Counted from the stretch's first letter, positions 51,767 to 61,440 are shown. The stretch: 64,000 nucleotides of DNA from Ignavibacteria bacterium (GCA_016191145.1 JACPPD010000018.1:18098-82097); one strand, 5' to 3'. Numbers and translations: made by a program. Notes: a model not told the origin generated them from the letters alone.

Positions 51767-53031
51767 AGTTGATCCCATGCGTTTACAACGATATCGCGAA
51801 CTGCTTCTTCATCGAGTTTTATATAATGCTGTTGCAGCATGCCTTTAGCGGAATGTCCTGTTACGATTGCGATAACGGATTCGGGAACACCAAACCGAAC
51901 AGATGTCGAAGCAAAACTCCGGCGTGCAACGTGCGTGGTAATGAGCTCATGCTTGGGTTTAACGGTTTCAACCCTGCGTCCACCACGATACTGAGCGATT
52001 GATATCTCCTTGTTGAACCCTGCCTTTACAGCTAACTCCTTGAGATACAAGTTTTGCTTGACGTCAGAAGCAAATTCAAAAATTCGCGAAGGATATCGAG
52101 CGAGGAGTGTTCGGATTGGTCGTGTTATCGGTATGATGCATTTCGTGTTGGTCTTAGTTGTTGTGAAACGAATTACGCCAATCTCGTCGTCGAAGTGGCG
52201 CGGCTCCAACTGCATAAGGTCGCCGTAGCGCATTCCGGTGTAACACTGCAAAAGAAAATGATCGCGAACTCTCGAAAGCCGTGGAGAATCGGAAAGGTCT
52301 AGATCGCGGATTGTTCTGATTTCATCAGCCGACAACGCTACTGTTTCACCTGTGCGCTTATCGCGGTGAAAACGTTCGTACTCTGTTGAGTCATGCAATC
52401 GGTTGTGTTTCGCCCATTTCATGAAGGTCTTGATGACCTTTATAAAGTTCGATGCAGATGCGTCGGATAAATTGCGGTTTGATCCAATCCATTGCACATA
52501 TGACGCAAGGAATTCAAGTGTGATGGACTCATAAGAGATCGTTGTGGAACGATGCAACTCAAACTCGATCAGCGATTGTTTCACCAGTCTATACATTGAT
52601 AGCGTTCGCTCCCGAGGTCGAACGGTGGTAACCAATCCCGATGATGATCGGAGCGTGTGCGAATTGATGAACTGCTCGAAATCGGCGAACAGGTCTACAG
52701 CTGTAGGGGGGGTGACTGCTTTTTTAGAAAGGATCGATTCGATCTGTATTTTGAAGTGGTTGATAAGCTCGATTCGAGCATTGCTTCCTATACCTTGGAT
52801 ATGTAGGTCGTTGTATACTTCGTTGACGGAATTCGTGATCGTTCGCAGGCGTTTACTATGGGCGTTACGGTGTGGATCACTTGCCCTAGGCTCTTGCTTT
52901 TCTGCATTCCAAGCCTTCGGATTTATGGAAATTCCAGTTCCGAAACGAATACGTTGCCCGAATAGGGCAATGTTGAGCATCACTGTGCTCTGTTTTTCTT
53001 TGGGTTTATCGAGGTAGTATGAAATTCTCAT
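51763..53031 (-). CDS. Tyrosine recombinase (island integrase)
   Basis: The 422-residue recombinase has an arm-binding N-terminus typical of Bacteroidota integrases (MRISYYLDKPKEKQSTVMLN, GTGISINPKAWN), a core-binding SAM-like domain and a catalytic domain. Catalytic residues: Arg268 in TGMRYGDL, Lys293 in TTKTNTK, His367 and Arg370 in THVARRSF, His393 in TGHSAKG, nucleophile Tyr403 in QHYIKLD. It should insert the island at the tRNA-Lys 3' end. Its start lies 184 bp from the tRNA and it is transcribed away from it. Confidence 0.93.
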   Translation of the reverse strand: MRISYYLDKPKEKQSTVMLNIALFGQRIRFGTGISINPKAWNAEKQEPRASDPHRNAHSKRLRTITNSVNEVYNDLHIQGIGSNARIELINHFKIQIESILSKKAVTPPTAVDLFADFEQFINSHTLRSSSGLVTTVRPRERTLSMYRLVKQSLIEFELHRSTTISYESITLEFLASYVQWIGSNRNLSDASASNFIKVIKTFMKWAKHNRLHDSTEYERFHRDKRTGETVALSADEIRTIRDLDLSDSPRLSRVRDHFLLQCYTGMRYGDLMQLEPRHFDDEIGVIRFTTTKTNTKCIIPITRPIRTLLARYPSRIFEFASDVKQNLYLKELAVKAGFNKEISIAQYRGGRRVETVKPKHELITTHVARRSFASTSVRFGVPESVIAIVTGHSAKGMLQQHYIKLDEEAVRDIVVNAWDQL

Positions 53032-53213
53032 AACAAAAATCGCCAGTAAAGAGGCAGGATTTCAATCTCTCCTGACCAAATTACTGACGATTTCCTGAAT
53101 CTTCCAAACACACAGAGAAAATAGTGACTGGTGAACAGTTAGGCTAAGCGCCTTATGTACCTTTCAGTTATGTTTCAAACTGTTCCCCGTTGTTTCTTGG
53201 TGTTTCAATCTGT

Positions 53214-53233
53214 GTGCTCCCTCGGGGATTCGA
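53214..53233 (+). other. Right attachment site in tRNA-Lys 3' end
   Basis: GTGCTCCCTCGGGGATTCGA covers the discriminator, 3' acceptor strand and part of the T arm of tRNA-Lys (read on the minus strand) plus one flanking base. It is identical to 29238-29257 in the same orientation. Confidence 0.85.
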
Positions 53234-53288
53234 ACCCCGGACCCACTGATTAAGAGTCAGTTGCTCTGACCAACTGAGCTAAGGAAGC
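53215..53288 (-). tRNA. tRNA-Lys (anticodon CTT)
   Basis: The minus strand folds as a cloverleaf: acceptor GCTTCCT / AGGGAGC with one G-U pair, D arm TAGCTCAGTTGGTCAGAGC, anticodon stem ACTGA / TCAGT with loop CTCTTAA (anticodon CTT), T arm CGGGG-TTCGAAT-CCCCG, discriminator A. CCA is not encoded. It is the integration target of the island and has a TAnnTTTG promoter element just upstream. Confidence 0.95.
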
Positions 53289-53291
53289 GGG

Positions 53292-53299
53292 CAAAGATA
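53292..53299 (-). promoter_or_regulatory. TAnnTTTG-type promoter -7 element of tRNA-Lys
   Basis: On the minus strand this reads TATCTTTG, ending 3 bp before the first tRNA base. That is the expected spacing for a transcript starting at or near the tRNA 5' end. Confidence 0.55.
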
Positions 53300-53332
53300 A
53301 GGAAGTGCGTTAGAACGTAGTATGCAAATAAA

Positions 53333-53358
53333 AAGGGCGATTCCGAAGAATCGCCCTT
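53333..53358 (-). terminator. Terminator of the 936-frame T9SS gene
   Basis: An 11-bp perfect stem AAGGGCGATTC / GAATCGCCCTT with a CGAA/TTCG tetraloop is followed on the minus strand by TTTTTATTT. It lies 19 bp past the stop at 53378. Confidence 0.88.
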
Positions 53359-53377
53359 GGTGTATTGCGATGAAAGT

Positions 53378-56059
53378 TTATCGGGAAACCATTACCTGCA
53401 TAGCATACATGCCCCTTTCCATTTCGATGCGGAGAGTGTATGCGCCTGCCGCGAGTGGTGAACCTGCGGCGGTGTTGAGATCCCAACTAAAAATTGCGTT
53501 GCTGGGGATAACCGAAGCAATTGTTCGACCATTGAGGTCGACGAGCGTGATCCTTCGGGCAACGTTGTCACCGGTTTTTATGCTGATTGTCCAAGTTGTT
53601 GGATTCGGATATACTGCTATACCCGCTGCAGTAGCATCTTCGTCGACAGATACTATCTGAACTCCATTGCCCTGTGCTGTTGTGGAGCTGTTGCCGCCTG
53701 TGCTCGACATAAAGCTGATCGCAGTGCTGGACAAACCGAGTGCCCTTGGTGCGAAGTCGATGCATACAGATTCCGATGCTCCAGCCGCGACGGTAAGGGG
53801 CGTTTGAGTGGTGACGGTGAAATCAGCCGAGCTGTTGTTAATCTGATCGATGACGATCTGCTTCGATGACGTGTTCGTTACATCAAGACATAACGTCTTG
53901 CTCTGTGTGAGCATCACATCGCCAAAAGAGAGTCCCGACCCAAGTGAGTATAGCAGTACACCGTTGCCTTGTACTGAGAGGTTTCTGGTGCTTGGTGTTG
54001 CATTCGACGTGATCAGCAATTGCGCCGCTGAAGAGCCAACACGGCCGGGTGTGTACCGAATATCTATCGTCCTCGACTCGAGAGGCTGCAACGTGAACGG
54101 TGCGCCGCCGCTGACAACAGAAAAATCGGAAGCATTGGTGCCGCTAAAACTCAGATTTGAGACGTTGAGTGCTGCTGTTCCAGTGTTAACGAATACGTTG
54201 GAAAATGTTTGCGTAGTATTATAACCATACGGAACATCTCCAAGGTTAAGGTTTTCCGAGGTGATATCAAGTATCGGAACAAGGCTGGCGGGGTCGGTTA
54301 CCGTTACCTTGGCACTGCGTGATGTTGTTGGACCACAAACGTTTGAAACCACTGCGCGATAATAACCGGCGTCGGTGATTGCAACATTGGTTATCGTTAG
54401 TGTGTTTGAGGGTCCCGACGCAATTTCCATTTCGTTACGATACCACGTAATTGTTCGTGCATCCGATGCATTTACGGTGAGCGTCAGAGTATTGCCTACC
54501 TGTAGGTCGGCGCCGACAGGATGGCTTGAGATGACAGGTAGCTTAAGAACATCAACGCGGACGGAACTGCTCGATACGAGACCGTTACAAGCAGATCTAA
54601 CGTCTACGCGGTAGTCACCGCTCATGCCCGAAGTTGCATTAGTTAGTATCAGCATGTAGTTGTTACTATTGGGTACGGGAACTCCATTGCGATACCATTG
54701 ATATGCAAGGTCGGCGCCATTGGCACTAACAATCAGCTCACCCTGAGACCCGGCACAGATGTCAGTTGCCTTGGGTTGTTCCGTAATTACAGGTTGCCCA
54801 ATGGTGTATACATTTACCTGTTCCGTGGATGTTGTAGAAACACAAGCTCCAACGCCCCCTTTTATTTTCAACCAATAATAACCGGATTCGGATGGTTGAA
54901 GCGAGGGGAAGTTCAGAGTAACTGTCGTTGCGCCAATAATCATCTGGCTGCCCTTGTACCATTGGTACGATAATCCGGTCCCAGAAATTACCGGAGTAAT
55001 CGTGACGTTTGAACCGGGGCAGAAGCCGCCACCGACAGGCTGCTGAACGATGATGGGCGGTGAGGGAACTACTACGACGGCATCGTTGCTAGTGTCGGCT
55101 GGGCCACAGGCAGCCGTGATGATAACCTTGTATGTTCCATTGTCATTAGTAGTTGCATTTTGGATGCTGAATGTGCTTTGTGTAGAGCCCGGAAGCACAG
55201 CACCATCCTTCATCCACTGATACGTCAGGTTTGTACCTGTAGCAACTGCTGTTAGTGTTCCACTAGCGCCTGGACAGATCGTCATGCCAGTAGGCTGTTG
55301 TGTAAATTTGGCGGGTGATTGAACAGTCAACGTCAGTGTTCTCGACGTAACCTGTTTGCCGCACAGATTTTTTACAATCAGGTAGTATGTACCGGCATCA
55401 CCGGTTTGAATACTGGAAAATGAGAGAGATTTCGTTGACGTCGATGTGGAATACAGTGTTGTACCCTTGTACCATTCATACTGCATCGACGGCGTGCCGG
55501 GGCCTATATCAACGCCTACATTGACAGTAAGAGGATAACCTACACATCCGTTTTGATTGGCAGGCTGCACAGTAATTGCCGGTTGGTAGCATCCAGGTGT
55601 GATTGTGAACGGAATGCCGTAATAATAGTATTGGTTATAACCGTCGTACAAATAGGAGCAATCGCTCGAGTTGTTAGGAACCTCTCGCAGCCTTACATAG
55701 CAATTGGTGCTGGGAGTAAGTGTCCAGGGTATGGTGACATTTGTGTATCCATAAAAGTAACCCCAGCCTGAAGGGTTTCCTTCCTCCATATCAAGACCAG
55801 TGACTACCTCATTCCAAGTATAGCCTCCGTCAGTGGAAATGTCTATGGAAATAGTCGACCCAATTGGCGGCCAAATGTCGTTGTAATACAAGTCGTAGAT
55901 ATCCCACTGTACGTACATTTGGGTACCCTGTGCGTACGACCCACCGTACGGATCATATCCGTATATGGTACCATATCCATAGTAACATTGCGCTTGCACA
56001 GATATGCCAACAACGGACAATAGGAACGTGAAAAGTATACTTCGAAGCAACGTTTTCAT
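53378..56059 (-). CDS. T9SS-secreted protein with five Ig-like and two ASH-like domains
   Basis: The 893-residue protein starts MKTLLRSILFTFLLSVVGIS, a signal peptide ending QAQ (ATG 56062 just upstream is equally possible). The longer frame to 56188 lacks support. A Tyr/Gly-rich N-terminal domain (YYGYGTIYGYDPYGGSY) comes first. Five Ig-like domains follow, each with a W in Q/E-W-Y/M-K and D-x-G-x-Y (YEWYKGTTLYS, YQWMKDGAVLPG, YQWYKGSQMI, YQWYRNGVPVP, ITWYRNEMEI). Then come two ASH/choice-of-anchor-D-type repeats (NVFVNTGTAALNVSNLSFSG, LCLDVTNTSSKQIVIDQI) and a T9SS type A domain (VYPNPTTWTISIKTG). It is the downstream partner of a tandem paralogue. Confidence 0.82.
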   Translation of the reverse strand: MKTLLRSILFTFLLSVVGISVQAQCYYGYGTIYGYDPYGGSYAQGTQMYVQWDIYDLYYNDIWPPIGSTISIDISTDGGYTWNEVVTGLDMEEGNPSGWGYFYGYTNVTIPWTLTPSTNCYVRLREVPNNSSDCSYLYDGYNQYYYYGIPFTITPGCYQPAITVQPANQNGCVGYPLTVNVGVDIGPGTPSMQYEWYKGTTLYSTSTSTKSLSFSSIQTGDAGTYYLIVKNLCGKQVTSRTLTLTVQSPAKFTQQPTGMTICPGASGTLTAVATGTNLTYQWMKDGAVLPGSTQSTFSIQNATTNDNGTYKVIITAACGPADTSNDAVVVVPSPPIIVQQPVGGGFCPGSNVTITPVISGTGLSYQWYKGSQMIIGATTVTLNFPSLQPSESGYYWLKIKGGVGACVSTTSTEQVNVYTIGQPVITEQPKATDICAGSQGELIVSANGADLAYQWYRNGVPVPNSNNYMLILTNATSGMSGDYRVDVRSACNGLVSSSSVRVDVLKLPVISSHPVGADLQVGNTLTLTVNASDARTITWYRNEMEIASGPSNTLTITNVAITDAGYYRAVVSNVCGPTTSRSAKVTVTDPASLVPILDITSENLNLGDVPYGYNTTQTFSNVFVNTGTAALNVSNLSFSGTNASDFSVVSGGAPFTLQPLESRTIDIRYTPGRVGSSAAQLLITSNATPSTRNLSVQGNGVLLYSLGSGLSFGDVMLTQSKTLCLDVTNTSSKQIVIDQINNSSADFTVTTQTPLTVAAGASESVCIDFAPRALGLSSTAISFMSSTGGNSSTTAQGNGVQIVSVDEDATAAGIAVYPNPTTWTISIKTGDNVARRITLVDLNGRTIASVIPSNAIFSWDLNTAAGSPLAAGAYTLRIEMERGMYAMQVMVSR

Positions 56060-56203
56060 CATCGAGACCCTCAAATTATTTAGTGAACGTGTGGTAATTG
56101 GAAAAAAACAACCAAATGAACCACAATAATCTCCGGCAATATCTAAAGATGATCCAATTTGACTGCGGACAAACCCAAAACGACCCATAAAGTTACCTAA
56201 AAA

Positions 56204-56233
56204 AACGAGACCGCTCTTGCGAACGGTCTCGTT
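56204..56233 (-). terminator. Terminator of the upstream T9SS paralogue
   Basis: A 10-bp stem AACGAGACCG / CGGTCTCGTT is followed on the minus strand by a run of T. It lies about 73 bp past the stop at 56306. Confidence 0.85.
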
Positions 56234-56305
56234 TTCCTTGTTGCGAGGTCCTAGTTCTCCTTGTACCAGTCCCTTCGACGTCCAGCTAAACTACTTGCCC
56301 CCTAC

Positions 56306-58978
56306 CTACTTTTCAACTGCAATCCTCGTTGTATAGCGTCCTCTAGCGGTTTCAATCAGGACAGTGTAAGTTCCAGCGGCAACTCCTCCAGGCACCGTGC
56401 CGTTGAGATCGACAGTAATCGTATTACCCGACGGCACAACTCTGGCAACGGTGCGTCCATCAACGCCAATAAAACTGATAGCCTTAGCAACTTCACTGCC
56501 TGTAACAATTGTTACCACCCCAGAGCTAGGGTTGGGATACACAGCCATGTTGGAAGGAAGGGCATCATCGGCCACGGAAGTGGGTCGGACCCCAACGCCT
56601 TGCGCAGTAGAAGTTTTGTTGCCGCCAGTTGATGACTTAAAGGTTATCAACGATGTTGCCGGTCCCATAGCGGTGGGAGCAAAAGTTAGACATACTTCTG
56701 CTGCTGTTCCCGATAATATGGAAAGGGGCATTGGAGTCGCAACGCCAAACTCAGGCATGCTCGACGTTACCTGATCAAGCGCGATGTCTACGTTTGAAGA
56801 ATTGATCACGTTGAAACACAGCGATTGTGTTTGACCAATCTCTACGTTGCCGAAGGTCAATTCTTTTTCGTAGGAGTAACGTATAACGCCGCGTCCCTGA
56901 ATAGCAATATTTGCTGTGCCTGGTGCCGCGTTTGAGTTGATAACCATTTGTGCAGTTGAAGGACCAACCACAGACGGTTTGTACAACACATTGATCCCTG
57001 CTGTTTCTCCCGGCTGAACAGTGAATGCACCAGAGCCGTTCACAAGCGAGAAGTCAGCGGCATTAGCGCCAACAAATGAGATTCCAGAAACTTCGAGTGC
57101 AGCTACTCCGGAATTTTCGATCAGGTTGTCAAATGGTGTTTCCCGATCGTAACCATACGGAACATCACCAACGTTAAGTTGTTCAGAGCTGAGCCTGAGT
57201 TTAGGCACAAGTGTAGAAGGATCTACAACATCAACCTTCACAGCCCGCGAAGTGGCGGTACCGCATACGTTGCTAACCACTGCACGATAGTATCCTGCAG
57301 CATCAAGTGTAATGTTTGTCTTTGTATAGGTTGCCGACGTCCCGCGGGCAATTTCCATCTCGTTGCGGTACCACGTTACTTCGCGGCCATCTGTTGCGCC
57401 AATGGATAGTGAAAGTGCATTCCCAACCAATAGGCTTTGCGGCTGCGGCTGAGCAGTTATTTTCGGCGACGTAAGTACTGCCACCTTAGCAACATTGCTG
57501 CGAACAGAGGAGTTGCAAACGGAGCTGATATCAACTGTGTAGTCGCCGCTCTGATTTGCTGCTGCATTATTAAGAACCAGTAAATAACTATTGGCATTTG
57601 GAATGGGTGTGCCATTCCTGTTCCACTGGTACTGAACATCGGTTCCCTCGGCGCCCACACTCAGCTCGATGTTAGAACCAAGACATACGTCTTTCGACAT
57701 CGGTTGAGAATTTATAACAGCGGGATCGAACGTATAGACTGCAACCTGATCTGTTCCCTGCGATGTAATGCATCCGAGATTCGACGATGTAGTCTTTAAC
57801 CAGTAGTAGCCTGAATTCGCCTTTTGGAAATCATTAATCGTTAATGTCATGCCCGTTTCCCCAGCCAACGGAGCGTCGCCTTTATACCACTGGAACGAAA
57901 GGTTGGTACCAGTAACGGTCGGTGACAATGTAACACTTGAGCCCGGGCAATATCCTCTGCCAACAGGCTGTTGAGTTACAACTGGTGGAGGCGGAACCTG
58001 CACAACTGCATTGGCACTCGTTACAGACGGTCCGCAATCAGCCTGAATTCGCACTGAGTATGTTCCTGCAGCTTGTGTAGTTGCTGCAACAATTGTATAT
58101 GTGCTGCTTGTTGCATTGGGAATTGAAACTCCATCCTTCATCCATTGATAGGTAACATTGGTGCCTACGGCAGGGGCGCTGAGTGTTCCATTTTTTCCCG
58201 GACAGACAATCATACCCTGAGGCTGTCCCGTAAAAGCAGCCGGAGTTTTAACTGTTAAGGTCATCACCCTCGTCGTAACTGTCTTTGTTGTGTTGCTGCA
58301 CTGATTCGTAACCGTAAGCTTGTAGGTACCTGCATCGGCGAGCGTTATGGAGGAAAAAGTAAGATTAGGAGTTGTCGACGATACCGAATACGATGTTGTA
58401 CCCTTAAACCATTCGTATTTCCACGTCGAAGCCGACGGACCCTGATCAACGATAACATTAATCGTCAGAGGGCTGCCAACGCATCCCACCTGGTCTGCTG
58501 GCTGTTGCGTAATGGCGGGCTGGTAACATCCGGGTTTAATTGTGAAATAATAACCATAGATACTATAATTATAATAATTATAACCGGTATAATTGTATGC
58601 GCAGCCAGAAGCAGGCACTTCGCGGTACCGCACTAAGCATTGCGTACTGGGATTAATGGACCACGGTATAGTTACCGAAGTTGAATACGTACCATAGCAG
58701 TAATAACAGCTTGCCATTGGTTTCGTGGCGATTTGAGTCCAGGTTGACCCTGCATTCGTACTCAGATCAATCGCCATCTGCGAGTTGGCATAATAGATCG
58801 CATACGGATAGCCAGTGTAATAGCTAACCGGCATGGTTTCACCAACTGTGTAGCTGTTATAATAGTATGGCTCATATCCGGTAATTGAGCCATAACCATA
58901 ATTGCACTGTGCACGAGTAATGGCACTGGCAACTATAAACAATATGAGAATAACGACGCTGCGTCGCAATGTTTTCAT
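56306..58978 (-). CDS. T9SS-secreted protein, tandem paralogue with Ig-like domains
   Basis: The 890-residue protein starts MKTLRRSVVILILFIVASAI, a signal peptide ending RAQ. It has the same architecture as its downstream neighbour: a Tyr-rich N-terminal domain (CNYGYGSITGYEPYYYNSYT), five Ig-like domains (YEWFKGTTSYS, YQWMKDGVSIPN, FQWYKGDAPLAG, YQWNRNGTPIPN, VTWYRNEMEIARG), two ASH-like repeats and a type A sorting domain (VYPNPSSGVVTIVTGS ending YTTRIAVEK). Shared stretches such as VPYGYD/N and TWYRNEMEIA show duplication. An adhesive or surface-structural role is inferred. Confidence 0.82.
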   Translation of the reverse strand: MKTLRRSVVILILFIVASAITRAQCNYGYGSITGYEPYYYNSYTVGETMPVSYYTGYPYAIYYANSQMAIDLSTNAGSTWTQIATKPMASCYYCYGTYSTSVTIPWSINPSTQCLVRYREVPASGCAYNYTGYNYYNYSIYGYYFTIKPGCYQPAITQQPADQVGCVGSPLTINVIVDQGPSASTWKYEWFKGTTSYSVSSTTPNLTFSSITLADAGTYKLTVTNQCSNTTKTVTTRVMTLTVKTPAAFTGQPQGMIVCPGKNGTLSAPAVGTNVTYQWMKDGVSIPNATSSTYTIVAATTQAAGTYSVRIQADCGPSVTSANAVVQVPPPPVVTQQPVGRGYCPGSSVTLSPTVTGTNLSFQWYKGDAPLAGETGMTLTINDFQKANSGYYWLKTTSSNLGCITSQGTDQVAVYTFDPAVINSQPMSKDVCLGSNIELSVGAEGTDVQYQWNRNGTPIPNANSYLLVLNNAAANQSGDYTVDISSVCNSSVRSNVAKVAVLTSPKITAQPQPQSLLVGNALSLSIGATDGREVTWYRNEMEIARGTSATYTKTNITLDAAGYYRAVVSNVCGTATSRAVKVDVVDPSTLVPKLRLSSEQLNVGDVPYGYDRETPFDNLIENSGVAALEVSGISFVGANAADFSLVNGSGAFTVQPGETAGINVLYKPSVVGPSTAQMVINSNAAPGTANIAIQGRGVIRYSYEKELTFGNVEIGQTQSLCFNVINSSNVDIALDQVTSSMPEFGVATPMPLSILSGTAAEVCLTFAPTAMGPATSLITFKSSTGGNKTSTAQGVGVRPTSVADDALPSNMAVYPNPSSGVVTIVTGSEVAKAISFIGVDGRTVARVVPSGNTITVDLNGTVPGGVAAGTYTVLIETARGRYTTRIAVEK

Positions 58979-59149
58979 AGAAGCATCCCCAAGTGAAAAA
59001 TGAGCAGGGGAAACTTAAACGAAACGTTGGCTGCAAACAACCTGAAATTTCAACTAACCATTTTTTTTTTTGAATTCAGTAAAAACGCAGATAATTAACA
59101 CCTTGCGATCCGAATAACTAATCACGGGAAGAACACGCACACCCACCGT

Positions 59150-61288
59150 TTAGCGAAACATATTCAGTAAGATGCCACCTTTGTGGGCAAATGATGCAGC
59201 AAAAACAAGGGAGATGATAGCCATCAATTTTATCAGAATGTTGAGCGACGGTCCGGATGTGTCCTTAAACGGATCTCCTACGGTATCTCCAACAACGGCC
59301 GACTTGTGGGTGTCCGAGCCCTTACCGCCGTGAATACCGGTTTCGATGTACTTCTTTGCATTATCCCATGCACCGCCGCTGTTAGCCATACTTACTGCAA
59401 GCATGACTCCGACGATCAAGGCTCCGATAAGAACTCCCGCCAACATTTGCGGACCAAAAAGAAAGCCTATCAGGAGGGGAGTGAGAATAACAAGCAAGCC
59501 TGGAGGGATCATCTCTCGAATGGAGGCTTTGGTAGAAATGTCAACACAGCGAGCATAATCTGCACGTCCTGTTCCCTGCAGCAAGCCTGGAATTGTTCTG
59601 AACTGATGCCGAACTTCTTCAATCATGTCGAAGGCTGCTTTACCAACACTCTTCATCGTCATGGCAGAGAATGCGAACGGAAGCGAGCCCCCTACCAACA
59701 ATCCTGCCAGGACGTTGGGATCTGTGATGTTCAGGTCCAGAGTTTGCCCTTTCTCTGCAAGCACTCCCTGGGCGCGCGTGAGAAAGGCGCTAGTGAGCGC
59801 TAGTGACGTAAGTGCAGCAGAGCCGATGGCAAATCCCTTGCCGATGGCAGCAGTGGTATTACCGGCTGCATCAAGAGCATCGGTGCGCTTACGGATGTCC
59901 TTTCCCATCTCAGCCATTTCTGCAATACCACCGGCATTGTCGGACGTTGGCCCGTACGCATCGATGGTCAGTCCAATCGCAATAGTGCCAAGCATACCGA
60001 TTGCGGTAAGCGCAATGCCGTACATACCTGCAAACGCAAATCCTATAACAACGCTGATGGCGATGAGGAGCATTGGTATGACGGCTGAATTGTAGCCAAG
60101 AGCAAGACCGTAAATGATGTTAGTAGCCGATCCTGTCTTCGAAGCATCGGCAACCTCGCGCACAGGCTTGTATGCGTGCGAAGTAAAGTATTCTGTTACT
60201 AGTCCGATGAGCAATCCCGAGATCAGTCCGGCTGCAAGCGCTGCGAAAACACCGTTGGCTGTAACGGTTACGGATCCCATCTGAAAAGTTGATTGGCCGA
60301 ATGCGATATGTGTAAGAGGGTACAAGGCAATCAACATCAAAACTGTTGAAGCAATAAGCACGGTCTTTAAAGCGGATTCAACGCCGTCTTCGCTCCTGAC
60401 GCGAACGAACAATAACGACAGAAGAGAAGCAACGATGCCTACACCGTTGGCGAGCATTGGGAACAACAGTATCCAAAGATTTTGCGAAGCTTCGGGTGTG
60501 ACGGCATAGGCCGCAGCTCCAATAACGAGAGCCGCACACGTAGATTCTGCGACCGATCCAAACAGGTCTGCGCCCATGCCTGCAATGTCGCCAACATTAT
60601 CGCCAACATTGTCTGCAATTACAGCGGGATTACGTGGATCATCTTCGGGAATGCCAGCTTCAACCTTTCCCACAAGGTCTGCTCCAACATCGGCAGCCTT
60701 TGTATAAATGCCCCCTCCAACCCGGGCAAATAAGGCAACAGAAGATCCTCCAAGACCAAAGCCCGACAGGATTTCCATCTGCAATTCGCGCGAGATTGTT
60801 GCGGAAAGGGGCATTAGCACGTCGATCCCTAAAAACACCAGGATGAGTCCCAACACGGCTAGTCCTGTAAGGCCGAAGCCCATCACTGCACCCGAATCAA
60901 AGGCCACACGAAACGCGCGTTGTATACTGATGCGTGCCGCAGAAGCTGTGCGCACGTTACCCTTGGTTGCAATCTTCATGCCGATGAAACCACTGAGTAC
61001 CGACGTTGCAGCACCGCACAAAAACGCTCCGGCAGTGTACAGCCCATAATCAACGGTCGCAACAATTACGACAGCAAACAAGACCATAAAAATTGCCAGC
61101 GTTCGGTACTCGCGTCCCAGAAATGCCATGGCCCCCTCGGCGATGGCATCGGATATCGTCGTCAGTCGCGAAACCTCCTCGGCACTTGCAGCACCCTCCT
61201 CCACACGCACACGAATCACGCGCCGGCGGAATATGAATGCAACAATTAAAGAAACAATTCCGGCGGCAAAAATTAAGCTAATAACCAT
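59150..61288 (-). CDS. hppA: Membrane-bound ion-pumping pyrophosphatase
   Basis: This 712-residue protein with about 16 membrane helices couples pyrophosphate hydrolysis to pumping H+ and/or Na+. The substrate site is clear: [57 protein letters not shown] and [14 protein letters not shown] with [21 protein letters not shown]. The segment [20 protein letters not shown] has Ala where K+-independent enzymes have Lys, so it belongs to the K+-dependent group, in which Na+ pumps are common. The ion cannot be settled from this alone. The gene stands alone. Confidence 0.94.
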   Translation of the reverse strand: MVISLIFAAGIVSLIVAFIFRRRVIRVRVEEGAASAEEVSRLTTISDAIAEGAMAFLGREYRTLAIFMVLFAVVIVATVDYGLYTAGAFLCGAATSVLSGFIGMKIATKGNVRTASAARISIQRAFRVAFDSGAVMGFGLTGLAVLGLILVFLGIDVLMPLSATISRELQMEILSGFGLGGSSVALFARVGGGIYTKAADVGADLVGKVEAGIPEDDPRNPAVIADNVGDNVGDIAGMGADLFGSVAESTCAALVIGAAAYAVTPEASQNLWILLFPMLANGVGIVASLLSLLFVRVRSEDGVESALKTVLIASTVLMLIALYPLTHIAFGQSTFQMGSVTVTANGVFAALAAGLISGLLIGLVTEYFTSHAYKPVREVADASKTGSATNIIYGLALGYNSAVIPMLLIAISVVIGFAFAGMYGIALTAIGMLGTIAIGLTIDAYGPTSDNAGGIAEMAEMGKDIRKRTDALDAAGNTTAAIGKGFAIGSAALTSLALTSAFLTRAQGVLAEKGQTLDLNITDPNVLAGLLVGGSLPFAFSAMTMKSVGKAAFDMIEEVRHQFRTIPGLLQGTGRADYARCVDISTKASIREMIPPGLLVILTPLLIGFLFGPQMLAGVLIGALIVGVMLAVSMANSGGAWDNAKKYIETGIHGGKGSDTHKSAVVGDTVGDPFKDTSGPSLNILIKLMAIISLVFAASFAHKGGILLNMFR

Positions 61289-61347
61289 CGGTACTCTTTA
61301 GATTATTCAGAGAAACACCAGCCCCTAGTCCCTAGCCCCACATTTCT

Positions 61348-61355
61348 TACTTTTG
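61348..61355 (+). promoter_or_regulatory. TAnnTTTG-type promoter -7 element of tRNA-Val
   Basis: TACTTTTG ends 11 bp before the first tRNA-Val base and fits the Bacteroidota -7 consensus. Confidence 0.55.
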
Positions 61356-61366
61356 CCGTCCCGTAT

Positions 61367-61440
61367 GGACGCTTAGCTCAGTTGGTTAGAGCGTTACGTT
61401 GACATCGTAAAGGTCACTAGTTCGAATCTAGTAGCGTCCA
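61367..61440 (+). tRNA. tRNA-Val (anticodon GAC)
   Basis: Cloverleaf: acceptor GGACGCT / AGCGTCC, D arm TAGCTCAGTTGGTTAGAGC, anticodon stem TTACG / CGTAA with loop TTGACAT (anticodon GAC), T arm CTAG-TTCGAAT-CTAG, discriminator A. CCA is not encoded. Confidence 0.95.

Larger units (their letters stand above)
29238..53233. mobile_element. tRNA-Lys integrated genomic island (~24 kb)
   Basis: The region is bounded by a 20-bp direct repeat. One copy is the 3' end of an intact tRNA-Lys and the other is a lone fragment. A tyrosine recombinase begins 184 bp inside the tRNA-side boundary and overlaps a gene with an excisionase-type HTH. The contents are typical accessory cargo: RHS toxin modules, restriction-modification debris, DUF2971, a protein with a HEPN-like motif, T9SS-secreted proteins and several insertion sequences. 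No conjugation or phage structural gene is seen, so it is probably non-self-transmissible now. Confidence 0.85.

Noticed and set aside
56236..56305. tRNA-like or RNA-like sequence next to the terminator
   Set aside because: Some D-arm-like bases are present, but no T arm, anticodon stem or acceptor stem could be built.
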